Shown piece after piece: positions 1-9,225 of a stretch of DNA of 64,000 bases. Within the stretch, counting starts at the first letter, position 1; each line of letters opens with the position of its first letter. The position numbers and the translations under genes are program-made. Under the pieces are notes generated by a model, which saw only the letters and a program-made list of their open reading frames with translations, was not told the DNA's origin and searched no databases. The stretch is from CALWZE01 sp036644375 (lineage in GTDB: Bacteria; Bacillota; Clostridia; Oscillospirales; Ruminococcaceae), in NCBI GenBank assembly GCA_036644375.1, contig JAVXQD010000008.1, positions 1 to 64,000 on the forward strand. The letters are read 5' to 3'.

Positions 1-44
1 GGGATTTCGGCATCGTCAGCTCTCCAACATTTGACATAGAGCCT

Positions 45-79
45 AAAAACACCCTCGGAAAAACTCCGAGGGTGTTTTT
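45..79. terminator. Bidirectional intrinsic terminator after the decarboxylase genes
   Basis: A perfect 15-bp inverted repeat (45-59 with 65-79) has a 5-base loop. It has an A-run on its left arm and a T-run on its right arm, so it can end transcription from either side. It lies about 20 bases past the stop of the minus-strand decarboxylase beta gene. Confidence 0.85.
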
Positions 80-98
80 ATATTAAAGCAGTGAATAA

Positions 99-1274
99 TC
101 AGCCGAACATTGAGATGAAAACACCGGCAGCAACAGCCGAACCGATAACACCGGCAACGTTCGGACCCATGGCATGCATGAGCAGATAGTTTGTTTTATC
201 TGTTTCAAGGCCGACAACATTGGAAACACGTGCAGCCATAGGAACGGCGGAAACTCCCGCAGAGCCGATAAGCGGATTGACCTTTCCCTTTGTCATCCAG
301 CACATCAACTTGCCAAATAGGACACCGCCCGCGGTTGAAACGCAGAACGCGCAAAAACCCATGAGCACAATGAGCAGAGTGCTCTTTGACAGGAAGTTTT
401 CAGCGTTTGCGGTACCGCCCACGGATACACCCAAAAGTATTGTGATGATATTGATAAGTTCGTTTGAGGCTGTTTTAACAAGCCGTTCCGCGACCTGAGA
501 TTCCTTCAAAAGGTTTCCGAGCATCAGACAGCCGACCAAAGTCGCAGCGTCCGGTACGAGAAGAGAAACGATAACAGTCACTATAATCGGGAACAGAACT
601 TTTTCTGTTTTTGAAACGGGGCGGAGTGAATCCATGCGGATAGCCCGTTCTTTTTTCGTAGTAAGTGCTTTCATGATAGGCGGCTGAATAAAAGGAACCA
701 GTGCCATATACGAATAGGCGGCGACCGCAATTGCAGGAAGCAAATGGGGGGCCAATGTCTTTGTTACAAATATTGCCGTAGGCCCGTCAGCGCCTCCGAT
801 GATGCCGATTGAGCTCGCTTCAAGTGCGTTAAAGCCGAGAGCGATAGAAGCGGCAAAGGTTACGAAAATGCCGAGCTGAGCCGCCGCTCCGAGGAAGATG
901 GTTTTTGGGTTCGCTATAAGCGGGGTAAAGTCGGTCATTGCGCCGATTCCGAGAAAGATAAGCGGGGGATAGATACCGAGCTTGACGCCGAGATACAGTA
1001 TGTCAAGCAGCCCTCCGTTTTGAAGCACAGCGCCGTAGTTGACAGCAGCTCCGTTGAACAGCTCCATGTGCATAAGGCCGCCGCCCGGCAGGTTGGCAAG
1101 CAGCATTCCGAATGCGATGGGTATCAGAAGAAGCGGTTCAAATTGCTTTTTGACTGCGAGATAAAAAAGAACGCACGATATCATAAGCATAATACAGGTC
1201 TTCCAGTCGAGCTGGGATATCAGTCTGTAAAACCCGGTATTTTGTGTGAATTCAACCAGAGTATTAAGAAACAT
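99..1274 (-). CDS. Na+-translocating decarboxylase, beta subunit (OadB/GcdB/MmdB family)
   Basis: Integral membrane subunit of a biotin-dependent sodium-pumping decarboxylase. In this family the beta subunit decarboxylates carboxybiotin and exports Na+. The 391 residues are hydrophobic almost throughout. The family hallmark GIIGGADGPTAIF is at 157-169 (D163 is the conserved pore aspartate), with the C-terminal signatures NPLIGSAGVSAVP and MGPNVAGVIGSA. Length is normal for the family. The ATG follows an AGGGGGCGC ribosome binding site. The gamma-like gene lies 13 bases upstream and a terminator follows, so this is a two-gene unit. No carboxyltransferase (alpha) gene is visible, so the substrate (oxaloacetate, methylmalonyl-CoA or glutaconyl-CoA) cannot be decided here. 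Confidence 0.93.
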   Translation of the reverse strand: MFLNTLVEFTQNTGFYRLISQLDWKTCIMLMISCVLFYLAVKKQFEPLLLIPIAFGMLLANLPGGGLMHMELFNGAAVNYGAVLQNGGLLDILYLGVKLGIYPPLIFLGIGAMTDFTPLIANPKTIFLGAAAQLGIFVTFAASIALGFNALEASSIGIIGGADGPTAIFVTKTLAPHLLPAIAVAAYSYMALVPFIQPPIMKALTTKKERAIRMDSLRPVSKTEKVLFPIIVTVIVSLLVPDAATLVGCLMLGNLLKESQVAERLVKTASNELINIITILLGVSVGGTANAENFLSKSTLLIVLMGFCAFCVSTAGGVLFGKLMCWMTKGKVNPLIGSAGVSAVPMAARVSNVVGLETDKTNYLLMHAMGPNVAGVIGSAVAAGVFISMFG

Positions 1275-1287
1275 ATGTATGCGCCCC

Positions 1288-1659
1288 CTAACCTATTGTG
1301 AAGAGGGTATCGCCTTTTGTGACAGACGAGCCCTTTGCTGCGGTGATTTTGAGCTTACCAGGACCGGGAGCCAAAATCTCGTTTTTTGAACCCTGAGCGT
1401 TGGAAATTACCATGACAACGTCATTAGCGGCAATCGAACCGTTTTTTGCGACCATGTACTCAACCAATCCGTCAAAGGGGGAGGTTACGGTATACGCAGC
1501 GGACCTGCTTCCCTTTGTGAAAATTGATTGAACGATTGCAAGCGCACAATAAATTACTGTTAGCACGACAAATACAATAATCATACCCGACAGAACAACG
1601 ACGCCGACATTGCCGACAGTGAAACTGTCGGTTGCCGCCGCGGACAATGAAAACACCAT
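1288..1659 (-). CDS. OadG-like membrane protein fused to a degenerate biotinyl-like domain
   Basis: A 123-residue protein with one membrane helix (about 18-47) typical of the gamma subunit (OadG/MmdC) that anchors sodium-pump decarboxylases. It is followed by a biotin/lipoyl-like beta-barrel domain (about 57-123: VTSPFDGLVEYMV ... NEILAPGPGKLKI ... GDTLFTIG). Anchored on the shared Asn-Glu-Ile, the usual AMKMENEI biotinylation motif aligns with AQGSKNEI at 88-95, so the biotin-accepting lysine is replaced by Gly90. The domain is therefore probably not biotinylated. It is co-transcribed with the beta subunit 13 bases downstream. It may be a scaffold for assembly; a catalytic role for the barrel is unlikely unless Lys92 substitutes. 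Confidence 0.75.
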   Translation of the reverse strand: MVFSLSAAATDSFTVGNVGVVVLSGMIIVFVVLTVIYCALAIVQSIFTKGSRSAAYTVTSPFDGLVEYMVAKNGSIAANDVVMVISNAQGSKNEILAPGPGKLKITAAKGSSVTKGDTLFTIG

Positions 1660-1850
1660 TTAGTTCACTCTTCTCTCTCATTAAAAGTTGTGGATTCTGC
1701 TTATATCAGGTGTCATAATGCTATTATTTGCTTTTTGCAAAACAACACGAAAAATCACATTAATCATACCTCATTTCATGCAAATGAGTCAATGAAAAAA
1801 TTAACCAAAAATGCACAAATTTAAAGAGTGTTTTTTTTCATTGAAAATGC

Positions 1851-1879
1851 TTGCATATTGCCTCGCTAAACTGTATAAT
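1851..1879 (+). promoter_or_regulatory. Sigma-A type promoter of uraA
   Basis: TTGCAT (1851-1856) and TATAAT (1874-1879) are separated by exactly 17 bases. Transcription would begin near 1886, giving a leader of about 45 bases. The promoter lies downstream of the first ATG of the open frame (1811), which supports the later start at 1931. Confidence 0.7.
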
Positions 1880-1930
1880 TTCGATAATTTGGGCCGGGAA
1901 GCAAACACACAATATGAGGAGACGAAATTA

Positions 1931-3295
1931 ATGGAGAAAAAAGACGGCATATACAATGCCCCACGTGAACTTGGCTGGGGCAAAACAGTGGTGCTGGGCA
2001 TTCAGCATGTATTCGCAATGTTCGGTGCAACCGTATTGGTGCCGCTTCTCACAGGCTTGAGCGTTCAGGTAACTCTCATCTGTGCAGGAGTCGGCACTTT
2101 AATTTTTCATCTGGTAACAAAAGGAAAGGTTCCCGCATTTCTGGGCTCATCATTTGCATTTCTTGCCGGATTCTTTGCAATTTCAGGTCAGGCACTTGAC
2201 TGGGATAACAATTCCGGGTTTGCGTTCGGAAAGTTTGCGGGACTTTCCCTGCAGGAAAAACTTCCGTACGCCCTTGGGGGAGTAATCGTTGCCGGTGCAG
2301 TCTATCTTGTTATGTCAGGTTTGATTACTCTTGTCGGCGTAAAAAAGGTTTTGCGATTTGTGCCTCCGATTGTCACAGGTCCGATTATTATACTTATAGG
2401 TCTCAGCCTTGCAAATACGGCAGTTTCAAGTGCAAGCGAAAATTGGCTTCTCGCATTTATAGCAATTGCGACAATTATTGTGGCCAATATTTGGGGCAAG
2501 GGAATGATAAAAATTATCCCGATTCTGCTCGGAGTCGCAGTTCCGTATGTTGTTGCACTCTGCATGGGTGCTGTTGATTTTTCTGCGGTAACAAGCGCAA
2601 ATATAATCGGTATACCGCCATTTATGCTCCCGAAATTCGACATAAGCGCAATACTGATTATGGCGCCTATCGCCCTTGCGACAATGATGGAGCATATCGG
2701 AGATATATCGGCAATCGGCGCAACAACAGGCAAGAACTTCTTCGATGACCCGGGACTCCACCGCACACTTCTCGGTGACGGGCTTGCTACAATGATGGCG
2801 GGATTTGTCGGCGGACCTGCAAACACCACATACGGTGAAAACACCTCTGTACTCGCGCTCTCAAAGGTATATGATGCTCTGGTTGTCAGAATTGCCGCCG
2901 TAGTTGCGATTGTTCTCTCGCTTTCACCGCAATTTGCCGCAATAATCGGGTCTATCCCCAATGCTATCATGGGCGGAGTATCCTTCATTCTTTACGGTAC
3001 TATTTCGGCAGTAGGCGTTCGCAATGTCGTTGAGAACAAAATAGATCTCACGAAATCCCGAAACCTCATCATCGCGGCAGTTGTGCTTGTCAGCGGTCTC
3101 GGCTTCAGCACAAGTCCTCTCACCTTTACAATCGGCAGCGTGACGCTGAGCTTTGGCGGCATTGCATGTGCGGCAATCTTCGGAATTATTCTCAACGCAA
3201 TTCTTCCCGGAAAAGATGAGGACGAAAAAGAACCCGAGATACCGGCAATGGAGCTTGGAGCACAGCTTCCCGAGGAATCAAAGAAAAAAGCGTAA
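1931..3295 (+). CDS. uraA: Uracil permease, NCS2 (UraA/PyrP) family
   Basis: Cytoplasmic-membrane uracil:cation symporter. The 454 residues have the 14-segment NCS2 layout, opening with the N-terminal signature FAMFGATVLVPLLTGL. The substrate-binding glutamates of UraA correspond to E254 in MEHIGDISAIG and E303 in NTTYGENTSVLA. The frame is open from 1811, but the ATG at 1931 follows a GAGGAGA ribosome binding site and a promoter at 1851-1879, so the upstream 40 codons are not used. It is a single-gene unit closed by a strong hairpin. No pyr gene lies next to it, and no PyrR or riboswitch leader is visible in the short 5' region. Confidence 0.93.
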   Translation: MEKKDGIYNAPRELGWGKTVVLGIQHVFAMFGATVLVPLLTGLSVQVTLICAGVGTLIFHLVTKGKVPAFLGSSFAFLAGFFAISGQALDWDNNSGFAFGKFAGLSLQEKLPYALGGVIVAGAVYLVMSGLITLVGVKKVLRFVPPIVTGPIIILIGLSLANTAVSSASENWLLAFIAIATIIVANIWGKGMIKIIPILLGVAVPYVVALCMGAVDFSAVTSANIIGIPPFMLPKFDISAILIMAPIALATMMEHIGDISAIGATTGKNFFDDPGLHRTLLGDGLATMMAGFVGGPANTTYGENTSVLALSKVYDALVVRIAAVVAIVLSLSPQFAAIIGSIPNAIMGGVSFILYGTISAVGVRNVVENKIDLTKSRNLIIAAVVLVSGLGFSTSPLTFTIGSVTLSFGGIACAAIFGIILNAILPGKDEDEKEPEIPAMELGAQLPEESKKKA

Positions 3296-3329
3296 TTTAT
3301 TGAGTTTATCTGTTTCTGTATAAAATAGA

Positions 3330-3368
3330 AGCTCCGCGGCATCTGTGTTCTTTGCCGCGGAGCTTTTT
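3330..3368. terminator. Terminator between uraA and the ATPase operon
   Basis: A GC-rich 12-bp inverted repeat (3330-3341 with 3353-3364) is followed by a T-run on the plus strand. It sits between two convergent units (uraA and ntpD) and probably serves mainly uraA. Confidence 0.8.
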
Positions 3369-3389
3369 GCTTATTGATTGATTAATGAT

Positions 3390-4040
3390 TTACTGAGCCG
3401 TCTGTTCTTCCTCGCGCTCCTCGGCGAGCATTTCCTTGACCTTCATCAGCCTGGTTTGATTGCCGCGCTCGTTCTCCTCAAGCTTCATTGTAATGTAGCG
3501 AATCTGCTGCTGCATCTCGGGGATCATTACGTGTTCAAGCGCATTTACGCGCCTTCGCGTCTTTTCTATTTCATCGGCAAGCATGTTGGCGGTCTTTTCT
3601 GTTTCTGCCAGCTTTATCAGCAGTGGGAGCAGGTCGGCGAGTTGAAGCACCGCGCCGTCAAGCTCGCTTGAGGTGAACGCAAAGCCGTATGGCAGCTCAA
3701 GTGAACCCCCATTGTCAAGAAGTCGAATTGTAGGAACCTCAACGCTCATGATATTGCGCAAATCGGAGTGAACTCTTGCCGTGCGAATAGGGTACATCAG
3801 CGCTTCGACTACGGCTGTGTTGCCCATTTCGGCACGAGCAACCGAAAAGCGGTTCATGGCAAGCGCAAGCTTTGCTTCAACCGACTCGCGAATCTTTTTG
3901 TTTTCCTTGATGACCTCGATAAAACGGCGAACCATCTCGTCGCGTTTATCCTTTAGAAGCTTGTGGCCGCGCGCGGCGGTTTTAAGCCGCTTTTTGAGGC
4001 GGGTAAGCTCCATTCGGGTCGGATTAATGAGTTGAGCCAT
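3390..4040 (-). CDS. ntpD: V-type ATP synthase subunit D (central stalk)
   Basis: Central rotor stalk subunit D, a long antiparallel coiled coil inside the A3B3 head that transmits torque to the membrane ring. The 216 residues begin with the family signature NPTRMELTRLKKRL at 6-19. Two long charged helices (about 5-75 and 130-205) flank a short globular region around 95-125. The length is normal. It is the last gene of the nine-gene ATPase operon, 30 bases after subunit B. Confidence 0.95.
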   Translation of the reverse strand: MAQLINPTRMELTRLKKRLKTAARGHKLLKDKRDEMVRRFIEVIKENKKIRESVEAKLALAMNRFSVARAEMGNTAVVEALMYPIRTARVHSDLRNIMSVEVPTIRLLDNGGSLELPYGFAFTSSELDGAVLQLADLLPLLIKLAETEKTANMLADEIEKTRRRVNALEHVMIPEMQQQIRYITMKLEENERGNQTRLMKVKEMLAEEREEEQTAQ

Positions 4041-4070
4041 GTGGCATTAACTCCTTTCGGTTATGCAAAC

Positions 4071-5462
4071 TCAGTCAAGCTCGGGCTCTTCGGACGCAGG
4101 CCAATACTTGTCCAGATATTCATCACGAATACGCTTGAGCTCGGTTCTCGGCAATATTTTCAGCAGCTTCCAGCCCAAATCAAGAGTTTCCTCAATTGTG
4201 CGGTTGGTTGTATAGCCCTGCGAAACATATTGCAGTTCAAACTGTGTCGCAAACTCGGCATACAGCTTATCGGTGGGAGACAGAGCCGCATCACCGAGTA
4301 TAACGGCAAGCTCTTTTGCATCCTTGCCGCGTGCATATGCCGAAAACAGCTGATTCATAGTGTCGGAATGATCCTCACGGGTCTTTCCTTTTCCTGTTCC
4401 CTTGTCCTTCAGTCGGGAAAGCGACGGCAGAACATCAATAGGCGGCGTGATTCCCCTGCGATACAAATCGCGAGAGAGAATAATCTGACCCTCGGTGATA
4501 TAACCGGTAAGGTCGGGAATCGGGTGGGTCTTGTCATCCTCGGGCATTGAGAGAATCGGAATCTGTGTAATTGAGCCGGGGTTGCCCTTGATGCGCCCCG
4601 CACGCTCATAAATTGACGCAAGGTCGGTATACATATATCCGGGATATCCGCGGCGACCGGGTATTTCCTTTCTCGCGGCGGAAACCTCACGAAGCGCCTC
4701 GGCATAGTTCGTAATATCGGTCATAATTACAAGGACATGCATTCCAAGCTCATAGGCGAGATATTCGGCACAGGTAATAGCCATTCGCGGAGTGGCTATT
4801 CGCTCGACGGCAGGGTCGTTTGCAAGGTTCATAAACAGAACCGTGCGCTCGATTGCGCCTGTTTTTCTGAAATCGTTAATGAAAAAGTCCGCTTCCTCAA
4901 ATGTTATTCCGATTGCGGCAAAAACAACGGCAAAGCCCTCGCCCGAGGAGCGAACCTTCGCCTGCCTTGCAATCTGCGCCGCCAGTTGTGCATGGGGCAG
5001 TCCGGAGCCGGAGAATACGGGCAGCTTCTGACCTCTGACCAGTGTGTTCAGACCGTCAATAGCGCTTATTCCGGTTTGGATGAACTCGGCGGGATAGTCG
5101 CGTGCTGCCGGATTCAGAGGTGCGCCGTTGATGTCCATTTTCTTTTCGGGAATAATTGCGGGGCCGCCGTCTTTTGGGTTGCCCATTCCGTCAAAAACAC
5201 GTCCGAGCATATCCTTTGAGACAGACAGCTGAGTGCCATGACCTAAAAATCTCGCCTTGCTTGTGAGAATTTTCAAGCCCTGTGAGCTTTCAAAAAGCTG
5301 TACAAGGGCTTTGTCCTTGTTGATTTCAAGAACTTTTCCAAATCTGATTTCACCGTTTGCCTGTTCAATTTCAACAAGCTCATCGTACTTTACGCCTTCA
5401 ACGCCCTCAATGAGCATCAGGGGTCCGACGACTTCGTGTATTGTTTTATATTCCTTGCGCAT
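4071..5462 (-). CDS. ntpB: V-type ATP synthase subunit B (non-catalytic)
   Basis: Regulatory nucleotide-binding subunit of the A3B3 hexamer. The 463 residues start MRKEYKTIHEVVGPL and carry the family stretch FSGSGLPHAQLAAQIARQA in place of a true Walker A, as expected for the non-catalytic subunit. The frame stays open 17 codons further upstream. The ATG at 5462 is chosen because GGAGGAG lies just before it and homologues begin there. The start overlaps the end of subunit A by 17 bases, so its ribosome binding site is inside ntpA, which suggests translational coupling. Confidence 0.95.
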   Translation of the reverse strand: MRKEYKTIHEVVGPLMLIEGVEGVKYDELVEIEQANGEIRFGKVLEINKDKALVQLFESSQGLKILTSKARFLGHGTQLSVSKDMLGRVFDGMGNPKDGGPAIIPEKKMDINGAPLNPAARDYPAEFIQTGISAIDGLNTLVRGQKLPVFSGSGLPHAQLAAQIARQAKVRSSGEGFAVVFAAIGITFEEADFFINDFRKTGAIERTVLFMNLANDPAVERIATPRMAITCAEYLAYELGMHVLVIMTDITNYAEALREVSAARKEIPGRRGYPGYMYTDLASIYERAGRIKGNPGSITQIPILSMPEDDKTHPIPDLTGYITEGQIILSRDLYRRGITPPIDVLPSLSRLKDKGTGKGKTREDHSDTMNQLFSAYARGKDAKELAVILGDAALSPTDKLYAEFATQFELQYVSQGYTTNRTIEETLDLGWKLLKILPRTELKRIRDEYLDKYWPASEEPELD

Positions 5463-7242
5463 ATGCGTCATCTCCTCCCATAAGCTCTGCAAATTGGTCG
5501 TCCATTTCGGCATTTATCTCGCTGATTCGGACGGGAAACTCATCCTCTGTGATGTATTTCATACGTCCTATTTTTTCAATGATTGGCATTGCGGTGATTT
5601 TACTGAACGCAACGTCCTTTTCAAGCGCCTCGGATGCTTTGTTATACCAGTGGTGTATGGCCTTTAGCATACCGTATTGCTTTTTCGGCCCGGTATAGGT
5701 GTCAACCTCATGGAACGCAATTTGATGCAGATAATCCTCGCGTATACTGCGTGCACTCTCAAGCTTTAAACGGTCCTTAAAGCTCAACGCATCCACGCCG
5801 ACCAGACGGACGATTTCCTCAAGCTCCGCCTCATCCTGCAAAAGGCTCATTGTGTCGGCGACGAGCTTTGACCAGTCGGAGCCTATATTTTTATCATAGT
5901 AAGCTCCCATGTTGTCCTTGTACAGCGAATAGCTTGTCAGCCAGTCAATAGCCGGAAAATGTCTCTTGTATGCAAGTGTTGAGCTCAGTCCCCAGAAAAC
6001 CTTGACAATGCGCAGCGTTGCCTGAGACACAGGCTCGGAGGTATCGCCGCCCGGAGGGGATACAGCGCCGATTGCGGTGATTGCACCCGTGCGGTGGTCA
6101 TGTCCGAGACAGGTAACAATGCCTGCACGCTCATAAAATTCAGCAAGGCGGGAGCTGAGATATGCGGGATAGCCCTCTTCACCGGGCATCTCCTCAAGTC
6201 GGCCGGACATCTCGCGCAGAGCTTCGGCCCAGCGTGAGGTTGAGTCGGCCATAATTGCAACCTTATATCCCATATCGCGAAAATATTCGGCAATTGTTAT
6301 ACCTGTGTATATCGAGGCTTCACGCGCTGCGACAGGCATATCGGAGGTATTGGCGATAAGCACGGTTCGCTTCATCAGCGGCAGACCGGTTCGCGGATCT
6401 TTAAGCGCAGGGAATTCCATAAGGACATCGGTCATCTCATTGCCGCGCTCGCCACATCCGATATAGACGATGATGTCCGCGTCCGCCCATTTTGCAAGCT
6501 GGTGCTGAACAACGGTCTTGCCGGAACCGAACGGGCCCGGAATCGCGGCGACTCCGCCCTTTGAAATCGGAAACAGCGTGTCGATTGTGCGCTGTCCGGT
6601 AATCATCGGCTCTGTCGGAGTGAGTTTTTGCGCAAACGGACGACCGCGTCTGACAGGCCATTTTTGCAGCATCGGCAGCTCGAGCTTTTCTCCGTTTTCA
6701 AGCTCTAAAACAGCGATGGTTTCGGTAATTGTGAATTCGCCCGATTTTATATCGACGAGTTTTCCCCGCACATTCGGGGGAACCATAATTTTTTGTATAA
6801 CGGCAGGTGTCTCCTCAACTGTTCCGAGTGTATCACCCGAGATAAGTTGATCGCCGACCTTGGCAATTGGCTTGAATTCCCATTTTGCGTCGCGAGAGAG
6901 CTTTGGCACGTCGACTCCGCGTGTGATGCGGTCACCCTGAAGCTCATAAATCGCTTCAAGCGGACGCTGAATTCCGTCAAAAATGCCGCCGATAAGTCCG
7001 GGTGCAAGCTCGACAGAAAGCGGTTCTCCCGTTGAATAAACCGGCTCGCCCGGTCCGAGACCCGCGGTCTCCTCATATACTTGAATCGAGGCCTTGTCTC
7101 CACGCAGCTCGATTATTTCTCCGATTAAGCGCTTGTCGGAAACACGGACCACATCGTACATCTGGCAGTCTCTCATGCCCGATGCGACGATAAGCGGACC
7201 TGCAACCTTTTCGATTACCGCGCCAGTTGTTTTTTCGTTCAT
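5446..7242 (-). CDS. ntpA: V-type ATP synthase subunit A (catalytic)
   Basis: Catalytic subunit of the A3B3 head, which hydrolyses or makes ATP coupled to ion flow. The 598 residues include the P-loop GPFGSGKTVVQHQL and the subunit-A-specific insertion between the N-terminal barrel and the nucleotide-binding domain (about 110-190). Downstream ATPase motifs include GERGNEM and MADSTSRWAEALREMSG. Size matches bacterial A subunits. Its ATG overlaps the stop of subunit F by one base (TGATG). Confidence 0.96.
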   Translation of the reverse strand: MNEKTTGAVIEKVAGPLIVASGMRDCQMYDVVRVSDKRLIGEIIELRGDKASIQVYEETAGLGPGEPVYSTGEPLSVELAPGLIGGIFDGIQRPLEAIYELQGDRITRGVDVPKLSRDAKWEFKPIAKVGDQLISGDTLGTVEETPAVIQKIMVPPNVRGKLVDIKSGEFTITETIAVLELENGEKLELPMLQKWPVRRGRPFAQKLTPTEPMITGQRTIDTLFPISKGGVAAIPGPFGSGKTVVQHQLAKWADADIIVYIGCGERGNEMTDVLMEFPALKDPRTGLPLMKRTVLIANTSDMPVAAREASIYTGITIAEYFRDMGYKVAIMADSTSRWAEALREMSGRLEEMPGEEGYPAYLSSRLAEFYERAGIVTCLGHDHRTGAITAIGAVSPPGGDTSEPVSQATLRIVKVFWGLSSTLAYKRHFPAIDWLTSYSLYKDNMGAYYDKNIGSDWSKLVADTMSLLQDEAELEEIVRLVGVDALSFKDRLKLESARSIREDYLHQIAFHEVDTYTGPKKQYGMLKAIHHWYNKASEALEKDVAFSKITAMPIIEKIGRMKYITEDEFPVRISEINAEMDDQFAELMGGDDAYAQGI

Positions 7243-7580
7243 CAGTTATTACCTTCCTCTTCAAAAAGGATATCGGCGCCGATCGCCTTTTCTATATTTT
7301 CGCTGATTCCCCTCATGCCTATTCCAAGATTTCCCTCGGCGTTCGGTATGGGAATTATTGCCGGAAACGGCTGTGTTTTAAATTTTTCAACCGTATCCGG
7401 AATTTTAATCATAGCCTGCTCGGTTATATATATGACAGCCGCGCCCTCGCGGGCAAGGCGGTTTACCGACCGCTCAATTTCCCGCGCGTCATCCGCGAAC
7501 ACGGTTTCAATTCCAAGTGCGCCCCAAAGCATGACCGAGTCGCGGTCGCCAACAACCGCAATTTTTATCTGGTCTGTCAT
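7242..7580 (-). CDS. ntpG: V-type ATP synthase subunit F (central stalk)
   Basis: Small Rossmann-like central-stalk subunit that binds subunit D. The 112 residues begin IKIAVVGDRDSVMLWGALG, the typical F-subunit start. It contains the segment AAVIYITEQ (about 56-64). In Enterococcus this position is called ntpG; archaeal naming is atpF. The stop codon overlaps the ntpA start by one base, and 21 bases separate it from subunit C. Confidence 0.92.
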   Translation of the reverse strand: MTDQIKIAVVGDRDSVMLWGALGIETVFADDAREIERSVNRLAREGAAVIYITEQAMIKIPDTVEKFKTQPFPAIIPIPNAEGNLGIGMRGISENIEKAIGADILFEEEGNN

Positions 7581-7601
7581 TGCGCTGTCCTTTCATCTGA
7601 A

Positions 7602-8555
7602 CTATTTTGTTTTGTCAGAGCGCTTTTTTGCGAATAGTACGCGAAGCGTCCGAAATTCATGCTCGCTTGCAAGCATGAAATAAGCGATTGGTCCGATGCC
7701 GAACGAGTCAAACCGCTCGTCACGTGCAAGTGAAAGAAGGGATTCGTTAATCATATCACGGGCTTCCTCAAGAGAGCCGCCCATGTAAAGACCGAGTGCT
7801 TTTTTAATGGAATCGCCGTTCTCTCCGACACCGAGCATAGCGGGCAGTTTGTCCTCGTCGGCGATGACAGCATCAAGCAATGCATTGCGGTCAATATCCC
7901 CCCCGCAAACTATCATAGGCTCAAAATCGGATTTATCCCAATGCAGCTCACGTGCACGAAGCACGCTCAGCACATTTGTAAAATCAATTTTTGACGTGAA
8001 ATAGCGCTTGCAGAATTCATTTTTGTTTTTTCTGAGGGACGACTGAATATAGCTGAAAAACGCATTGTCAACAGCTGCACTCAAAAGTCTCGGCTCAACA
8101 TGATGCGTCAGAGTCTCTTCAAGCTGCGACATTGCCGAGCATAACGGCTCACCGAGCTCGGAATAGCTCTTTTCGGCAACCATGGCGCGCAGCAGTGAAA
8201 CGTCAAAAACACCCTTTGACAGAGCTTCGTCCGCAAGCTCCTCACCGCCTAAAAGCCGGCTTTTTAAAAGAAGCTTGATATTTGTCGCGTCCATGTCAAG
8301 ATAGAACAAATCTGTCAGACCCGGATTCGGGGTAATATCATATACAATTGATCTGACCTCGGCTCTGCGAAAATCAATCAGAGCATCCGGATCGGTTTTG
8401 ACCGGATAGTCTGCTGCATAGCCCCAGTCCACCAGCTGCTTGAGCGCTTCAAAATAATTCAGTTCGCGCAGACGCAACAGTTTCGAACGGTCAAGCAGAG
8501 AATTTTCAATAAGCTTGACACGCCCGACGGCATAAGGATAATTATCGGAAGGCAT
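7602..8555 (-). CDS. ntpC: V-type ATP synthase subunit C (d-type, rotor socket)
   Basis: Subunit C (d in eukaryotes) is the funnel-shaped adapter between the central stalk and the membrane ring. The 317 residues are helical and free of membrane segments. They open with the family N-terminus YPYAVGRVKLIENSLLDRSK. Length is slightly below the usual 330-350. It begins 3 bases after the subunit E stop and is followed by subunit F. Confidence 0.9.
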   Translation of the reverse strand: MPSDNYPYAVGRVKLIENSLLDRSKLLRLRELNYFEALKQLVDWGYAADYPVKTDPDALIDFRRAEVRSIVYDITPNPGLTDLFYLDMDATNIKLLLKSRLLGGEELADEALSKGVFDVSLLRAMVAEKSYSELGEPLCSAMSQLEETLTHHVEPRLLSAAVDNAFFSYIQSSLRKNKNEFCKRYFTSKIDFTNVLSVLRARELHWDKSDFEPMIVCGGDIDRNALLDAVIADEDKLPAMLGVGENGDSIKKALGLYMGGSLEEARDMINESLLSLARDERFDSFGIGPIAYFMLASEHEFRTLRVLFAKKRSDKTK

Positions 8556-8558
8556 TGA

Positions 8559-9182
8559 TTAATCCTCCGTTTTAAAAAGCAAATTCGAAACCTCAGTTTC
8601 GTGCTCGTCGCGAAAAGCGTCGATAAGCGCGCCGAAGGAGCAGTCGATATCGGATTCCTTGCCGATAAGCCTAACCCCGCCGACAAAGCGGCCGTCCTCG
8701 TCACAGAGTGACAGCTCACCCTTTTTACCGGCGGCAATCAAAGAGTTGTTCAAGAACTCAAGCATTGTTTTGCCGTCGAAATATGACTTTGCATATCGAT
8801 CGCGCATATCGGCGGGCACCATGAGCTTTTCGTCTCCGGATTGAGCGCCATTTACAACAAGCTTGGTTATAAGCTGCCTGTAGACGTCTCCGTCAAGCTT
8901 ACAAAGGTCCTGCTTTGCCCTGTCAAAGACGCGGTCAATAAGATCTCGCTTGCTCGCAAGCGTATTTTTGCGCGCCTCAATTCCCGCGGTCAGCAGACGG
9001 CGCTTTTGTGTCTCCGAAGCTTCAAGCTCGGCTGCTGCCTCGATTTCCGCGGCAGCCGACTGTGCCGAAGCTACCGATTTTGTCAGAATTTTGCCCGCAG
9101 TATCCTTTGCGGACGCAATCGTATATCCGGCGTCGTCGTCGGCATCGTGCATTATTGCGTCAAGAATTTGTTGTGCTCCCAC
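8559..9182 (-). CDS. ntpE: V-type ATP synthase subunit E (peripheral stalk)
   Basis: Peripheral stalk (stator) subunit that pairs with the G/H-type subunit. The 207 residues have an alanine- and glutamate-rich N-terminal coiled coil (about 10-85) and a globular C-terminal half that contacts the A3B3 head. Closing residues such as VGGVRLIGKESDIDCSFGAL (about 168-187) are typical of subunit E. It lies between the rotor subunit K and subunit C. Confidence 0.9.
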   Translation of the reverse strand: MGAQQILDAIMHDADDDAGYTIASAKDTAGKILTKSVASAQSAAAEIEAAAELEASETQKRRLLTAGIEARKNTLASKRDLIDRVFDRAKQDLCKLDGDVYRQLITKLVVNGAQSGDEKLMVPADMRDRYAKSYFDGKTMLEFLNNSLIAAGKKGELSLCDEDGRFVGGVRLIGKESDIDCSFGALIDAFRDEHETEVSNLLFKTED

Positions 9183-9225
9183 CGATTGTTCCTGCCTTTC
9201 ATAAGAGATATTGGTAATTCAAAAA

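Noticed and set aside
1811..1930. Upstream extension of uraA
   Set aside because: The ATG at 1811 precedes the promoter (1851-1879) and lacks a ribosome binding site; the ATG at 1931 has both.
2302..2988. Long antisense open frame (228 codons) across uraA
   Set aside because: It lies wholly inside the uracil permease gene, has low-complexity composition typical of a reverse frame and no ribosome binding site.
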